A stretch of 64,000 nucleotides of DNA from Nocardioides malaquae (GTDB taxonomy: Bacteria; Actinomycetota; Actinomycetes; Propionibacteriales; Nocardioidaceae): contig NZ_JADCSA010000012.1 of NCBI RefSeq assembly GCF_015070385.1, positions 1 through 64,000 of the forward strand, read 5' to 3'. The notes under the pieces are model-generated. The model was not told the origin of the DNA, ran no database searches, and worked only from the letters and a program-made list of their open reading frames with translations. The position numbers were made by a program, and so were the translations under genes. Of the stretch, positions 60,804 to 64,000 are shown one piece after another. The stretch's first letter is position 1. The number at the start of each line of letters is the position of its first letter.

Positions 60804-61551
60804 GCGACACCTCCTCGATGTGGCGTCCGAGGTAGACCTCCTGGACGCGTGCGTCTGCCTGGATCTCGGCGACTGACCCCTCCGCCAGCACCTTGCCTGC
60901 GTGCAGCACGGTGACGACGTCGGCGTGGTTGCGCACGAAGTCCATGTCGTGCTCGATGACGACGATCGTGCGGCTCGGGGCGATCCGACGCAGGAGCTCG
61001 CCGGTCTGGTCGCGCTCCTCGTGGCTCATCCCGGCGACCGTCTCGTCGAGGAACATCACCTTCGCGTCCTGCACCAGGAGCATGCCGATCTCGAGCCACT
61101 GCTTCTGGCCGTGGGCGAGGATCCCGGCGGGACGGTCGCGCAGGTCGGCCAGGCCCACGGTCTCCATCGCCTCGGCGACGTAGTCCGGGATGCCCTTGCG
61201 CGCCCGGAGCATGCCCCACGCCCTGCGGTGCACCCCGCCGGCGATGTCGAGGTTCTGCAGGACCGAGAGCTCCTCGAAGACGGTGGCCGTCTGGAAGGTG
61301 CGGCCCACCCCGGCGCGCGAGATCTGGTGGGACTTCAGCGCCAGCAGGTCCTTGTTGCCGTAGCGCGCGCGTCCGGTGCCCTTCACCAGCCCGGTGAGCG
61401 CGTCCACCAGCGTGGTCTTGCCGGCCCCGTTGGGGCCGATCAGGAAGTGGATGCGGCCCTGGAGGAAGGTCACGTCGACGCCCTCGTTGGCCTTGAAGCC
61501 GTCGAAGTCGACCGTCAGTCCCTGGACCTCCACGTAGTACTGACTCGTCAT
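60796..61551 (-). CDS. urtD: Urea ABC importer ATP-binding protein UrtD
   Basis: 251 aa, LivG-type ATPase. Walker A GPNGAGKTT, the Q-loop RTFQTATVFEELSVLQNL, signature LAHGQKQWLEIGMLL (the UrtD variant of LSGGQ) and Walker B MFLDETVAGM, where DET replaces the usual DEP. Start at ATG 61551, sharing one base with the urtC stop. Confidence 0.94.
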   Translation of the reverse strand: MTSQYYVEVQGLTVDFDGFKANEGVDVTFLQGRIHFLIGPNGAGKTTLVDALTGLVKGTGRARYGNKDLLALKSHQISRAGVGRTFQTATVFEELSVLQNLDIAGGVHRRAWGMLRARKGIPDYVAEAMETVGLADLRDRPAGILAHGQKQWLEIGMLLVQDAKVMFLDETVAGMSHEERDQTGELLRRIAPSRTIVVIEHDMDFVRNHADVVTVLHAGKVLAEGSVAEIQADARVQEVYLGRHIEEVSHG

Positions 61552-62726
61552 CAGCTGGCCTCCTTCGGCGCGGGGGTGCTCTTCGTGGGTCGGCGCAGGG
61601 AGCCGAGCGCTGCGGCCACGCGGCGCGGGACGGAGGCCATCCCCTCGGGGGCGATCAGGGTGACCAGGATGAAGATCGCCGCGAGCACGTAGATCCACCC
61701 GTTCTCCCACCGCTCCGAGAGCGAGGAGCGGCCGAAGCCCAGCAGCAGGGCGCCCAGGACGGGGCCGAACAGGGTGGCGCGGCCACCGAACGCGGCACCG
61801 GCGATCAGGAAGATCGAGGCCGCCGCGCCGATCTCCTTCGGCGAGATGATGCCCGCGATGGGCACGAACATGGCGCCGCCGATGCTGGCCATCACCGCGG
61901 CCGTCACGTAGGCGACGAGCTTGATGTTGGCCGGGTCGTGGCCCAGGAACCGGACCCGCTCCTCGGCGTCCCTCGTCGCGACGAGCAGCTCGCCGTACCG
62001 GCTGCGGTAGAGCTGCCAGACCACGAGCAGGCAGAGCACGAGCAGGCCGGCGGTGATGGAGTAGATCATCCGCTTGTTGACCGGGTCGGAGAGCGTGTAG
62101 CCGAAGAAGTACTTGAAGTCGCTCAGCCCGGTGTCGCCTCCGGTCAGCTTGATCGTGCCGCCGATCAGGTAGGCCAGGGCCACGGCCAGTGCCTGCGACA
62201 GGATGGCGAAGTAGGCCCCCTTCACGCGGCGCTTGAAGATCGCGTAGCCGAGCGTGCCGGCCAGCAGCACCGGGGCGACGACGACGGCCAGCAGCGTGAA
62301 GGTGCCGCTGCGGAAGGGCTCCCAGAAGCCGGGCAGGGGAGCCAGCGGGTCGTAGAGGATCATGAAGACCGGGATCGCGTCGGGCCCCGCGGTCTCCAGG
62401 GTGAGGTGCATCGCCATGGCGTAGGCACCCAGGGCGAAGTAGACGCCCTGGCCCAGCACCAGCATGCCGCCGCGACCCCACGCCAGGCCGATGCCGACCG
62501 CGACCATCGCCCAGCAGGCGTACTTGCCGAGGTTGTTGAGTCGGAAGTCGCTCAGCACCGCGGGCGCGACCACGAGCATGAAGAACGCGAACACCCCGAT
62601 GCCGAGGAGCGACACGGTGTCTCGCGACGGGCGCCGCGAGCGCCTCGGGAGGCGGCGGTCGACGGAGGGTGCCGCCGTGACCGGGACGGAGGTGCTCTCG
62701 ACGGTGCTGGTGACGTCGGTGCTCAT
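61551..62726 (-). CDS. urtC: Urea ABC importer permease UrtC
   Basis: 391 aa, LivM-type permease. A Ser/Thr/Arg-rich cytoplasmic start precedes about 10 helices. The UrtC-specific LAWGRGGMLVLGQGVYFALGAYAMAMHL stretch is present, as are RDAEERVRFLGHDPANIKL (ATPase contact) and GRATLFGPVLGALLLGFG. Start at ATG 62726, overlapping urtB by ATGA; longer frames run through urtB. Confidence 0.93.
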   Translation of the reverse strand: MSTDVTSTVESTSVPVTAAPSVDRRLPRRSRRPSRDTVSLLGIGVFAFFMLVVAPAVLSDFRLNNLGKYACWAMVAVGIGLAWGRGGMLVLGQGVYFALGAYAMAMHLTLETAGPDAIPVFMILYDPLAPLPGFWEPFRSGTFTLLAVVVAPVLLAGTLGYAIFKRRVKGAYFAILSQALAVALAYLIGGTIKLTGGDTGLSDFKYFFGYTLSDPVNKRMIYSITAGLLVLCLLVVWQLYRSRYGELLVATRDAEERVRFLGHDPANIKLVAYVTAAVMASIGGAMFVPIAGIISPKEIGAAASIFLIAGAAFGGRATLFGPVLGALLLGFGRSSLSERWENGWIYVLAAIFILVTLIAPEGMASVPRRVAAALGSLRRPTKSTPAPKEAS

Positions 62727-63604
62727 GCCAGACCTCGCGTTCGGACGGTGAAGAGGCCGTTGGGCCTCACCTGCAGGAAGACGACGACGAGCACGAACGC
62801 GATGACCTGGGCGATGCTGCCCGTCGTCCAGTCGGCCAGGTAGGCCGTGACGACGCCGACCGTCCAGGCCGCGATGACGGTCCCGCGGAGCTGGCCGAGG
62901 CCTCCGGCGACGACGACGAGGAAGGCCAGGATGATGTACTTCGTGCCCATCTGGGAGTTGGTGCCGCCGATCAGCGAGGCGGCCACGCCGCCGACGCCCG
63001 CCAGGCCGGAGCCGATGAAGAAGGTCATCCGGTCGACCGAGCGGGTGGCGACGCCGAGCGTCTCGGCGAGCGCCCGGTTCTGCACCGTGGCCCGGATCCG
63101 ACGGCCGAACGAGCTGTACTTCAACAGCGCACCGAGAGCGGCCAGGCACACAGCAGCCAGCACGATCGTGAACACCTGGCGCAACGGCCACGCGTAGCCG
63201 AGGACGTCGAGCTGGCCGTCGAGCAGGCTCGGCTTCTCGACCGGGACGCCGCTGGGATACATCTGCAGGAAGACCTGCTGCAGCGCCAGGCTGACGCCCA
63301 CCGTGGCCAGCAGCGTGTCCAGCGGACGGTCGTACATCCACTGCAGGACCGTGGCCTCGAGGACGAGTCCGAGCAGCCCGGCGACCACGAACGCGACCGG
63401 CAGCGCCACCAGGATCGAGACGTCGGTGCTCGCGACCACCAGCTGGGTCCAGTAGGCGCAGACGGCCCCGGCGAGCAGGAACTCCCCGTGCGCCATGTTG
63501 ATGACGCCCATCTGCCCGAAGGTGAGGGCGAGGCCGAGGGCGGCGATGAGCAGCAGCGCACCGTCGGCGGTGCCGTTGAGGAACGGCGCGATCAGGGAGT
63601 CCAT
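62723..63604 (-). CDS. urtB: Urea ABC importer permease UrtB
   Basis: 293 aa, LivH-type permease. ALGLALTFGQMGVINMAHGEFLLAGA is the family N-terminus; the ATPase-contact loop reads RRIRATVQNRALAETLGVATRSVDR. About 8 helices. It lacks the extra N-terminal extracellular region of some longer UrtB proteins. It follows urtA after an 86-bp gap with a strong hairpin. Confidence 0.93.
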   Translation of the reverse strand: MDSLIAPFLNGTADGALLLIAALGLALTFGQMGVINMAHGEFLLAGAVCAYWTQLVVASTDVSILVALPVAFVVAGLLGLVLEATVLQWMYDRPLDTLLATVGVSLALQQVFLQMYPSGVPVEKPSLLDGQLDVLGYAWPLRQVFTIVLAAVCLAALGALLKYSSFGRRIRATVQNRALAETLGVATRSVDRMTFFIGSGLAGVGGVAASLIGGTNSQMGTKYIILAFLVVVAGGLGQLRGTVIAAWTVGVVTAYLADWTTGSIAQVIAFVLVVVFLQVRPNGLFTVRTRGLA

Positions 63605-63642
63605 GCGAGGCCTCTCAGGTGGAGTGGGACGAGGGGGTCGGA

Positions 63643-63673
63643 GGGGCCCCGCACCCGCACGGTGCGGGACCCC
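63643..63673 (-). terminator. Attenuator-like hairpin between urtA and urtB
   Basis: Stem of 8 bp (63648-63655 with 63661-63668), one mismatch, then 4 more G-C pairs (63643-63646 with 63670-63673), 5-nt loop. It lies 17 bp after the urtA stop, the usual position for a partial terminator that lowers permease expression relative to the binding protein. Confidence 0.7.
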
Positions 63674-63690
63674 TCACGTGCTCCGGTGCG

Positions 63691-64000
63691 TCAGCCGGCG
63701 GCCTTCACCAGGGCGTCACGCGTCGCCTCCGGGAACCAGTCGTAGCCCTCGAGGTAGGGGTCCGGGTCGATCGGGCCCTCGGACGACCAGACGACGTCGA
63801 ACTGGTTGTCGGCGTTGATCTGTCCGATCAGTCCCGGCTTGGTGATGTGGTGGTTGTCGCCGTCGACCACGACCGTGCCCTCGGGGGCCTCGAAGGAGAC
63901 ACCGTCGGCGGCCGCGTTGATCTCGTCGACGTCGAAGGACCCGGCCTTCTCCACCATCGCCTTGTAGAGGTGCAGCGAGATGTACGCCGCCTCCATCGGG
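63691..64000 (-). CDS. urtA: Urea ABC importer substrate-binding protein UrtA (C-terminal part)
   Basis: Only the C-terminal about 103 residues are in the window; the reading frame is open through position 64000, so the gene continues beyond the edge. The visible part (EAAYISLHLYKAMVEKAGSFD, EGTVVVDGDNHHITKPGLIGQIN, GPIDPDPYLEGYDWFP) matches the end of UrtA, a periplasmic-type binding protein of the branched-chain amino acid/urea family. First gene of urtABCDE-ureABCFGD. Confidence 0.93.
   Translation of the reverse strand, partial: PMEAAYISLHLYKAMVEKAGSFDVDEINAAADGVSFEAPEGTVVVDGDNHHITKPGLIGQINADNQFDVVWSSEGPIDPDPYLEGYDWFPEATRDALVKAAG

Overview
The window is high-GC DNA with dense, tightly overlapping genes (many ATGA, GTGA or TGATG junctions) and frequent GTG starts. 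The gene set points to an actinobacterium, most likely the Nocardioides / Nocardioidaceae group. The markers are an F420-type luciferase-fold oxidoreductase, the Ssd-TadABC-Flp-TadE block next to a DEAD-box helicase and a BldG-type STAS protein, a HemD-HTH fusion beside a CbiX-like chelatase, and a DUF222/13E12 HNH endonuclease. The genus is inferred from gene content; no rRNA or tRNA gene was seen.

Layout. 0.1-2.1 kb: acetyl-CoA synthetase. 2.3-12.5 kb: assimilatory nitrate cluster (NarK-type transporter, molybdenum nitrate reductase, FAD electron-transfer subunit, NirB, NirD, HemD-HTH fusion, CbiX-like chelatase). 12.6-13.9 kb: LLM-class oxidoreductase and a small secreted-looking Pro-rich peptide. 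14.0-19.5 kb: oligopeptide-type ABC importer with a fused double ATPase. 19.7-25.6 kb: two solute:sodium symporters of the acetate-permease type, each with a small membrane partner; the second lies in one overlapping operon with a LytS/LytR two-component system. 25.7-28.5 kb: methyltransferase, degenerate Fic-fold protein, HAD phosphatase. 28.7-33.8 kb: Tad/Flp pilus-type secretion locus. 33.7-41.8 kb: hypothetical protein, MrfA/YprA-like helicase, BldG-like anti-anti-sigma factor, proton-pumping pyrophosphatase, lipoprotein, large methyltransferase. 41.9-46.2 kb: secreted nidogen-like/Lys-rich protein and a two-part methyltransferase. 46.3-50.8 kb: NarL-type two-component system, MMPL exporter and a DUF2871 membrane protein. 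50.8-54.4 kb: an unusual pair of unknown genes (a membrane protein and an Arg/Trp-rich amphipathic-repeat protein), a gene remnant, a 13E12-type HNH endonuclease and a small zinc-ribbon-like protein. 54.4-64 kb: class II glutamine amidotransferase, then on the minus strand urtABCDE (urea ABC importer; urtA runs off the window edge) followed by ureABCFGD (urease).

How they work together. Two large blocks serve nitrogen acquisition: nitrate to nitrite to ammonium at one end, urea import and hydrolysis at the other. A GlnR-like tandem site lies before nirB. Acetate uptake and activation are represented by acs and the symporters. The middle of the window is the conserved actinobacterial core around ssd/tad, the helicase, bldG and hppA.

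The least explained material is the amphipathic-helix gene pair at 50.8-52.3 kb. Other points of interest are short tandem duplications at gene junctions (tadB/tadC, the 3' end of the TadG-like gene, ureG/ureD) and a large inverted repeat near 19.7 kb. No CRISPR array, complete insertion sequence, integrase, RNA gene or replication origin was seen. No gene-free stretch exceeds 300 bases.
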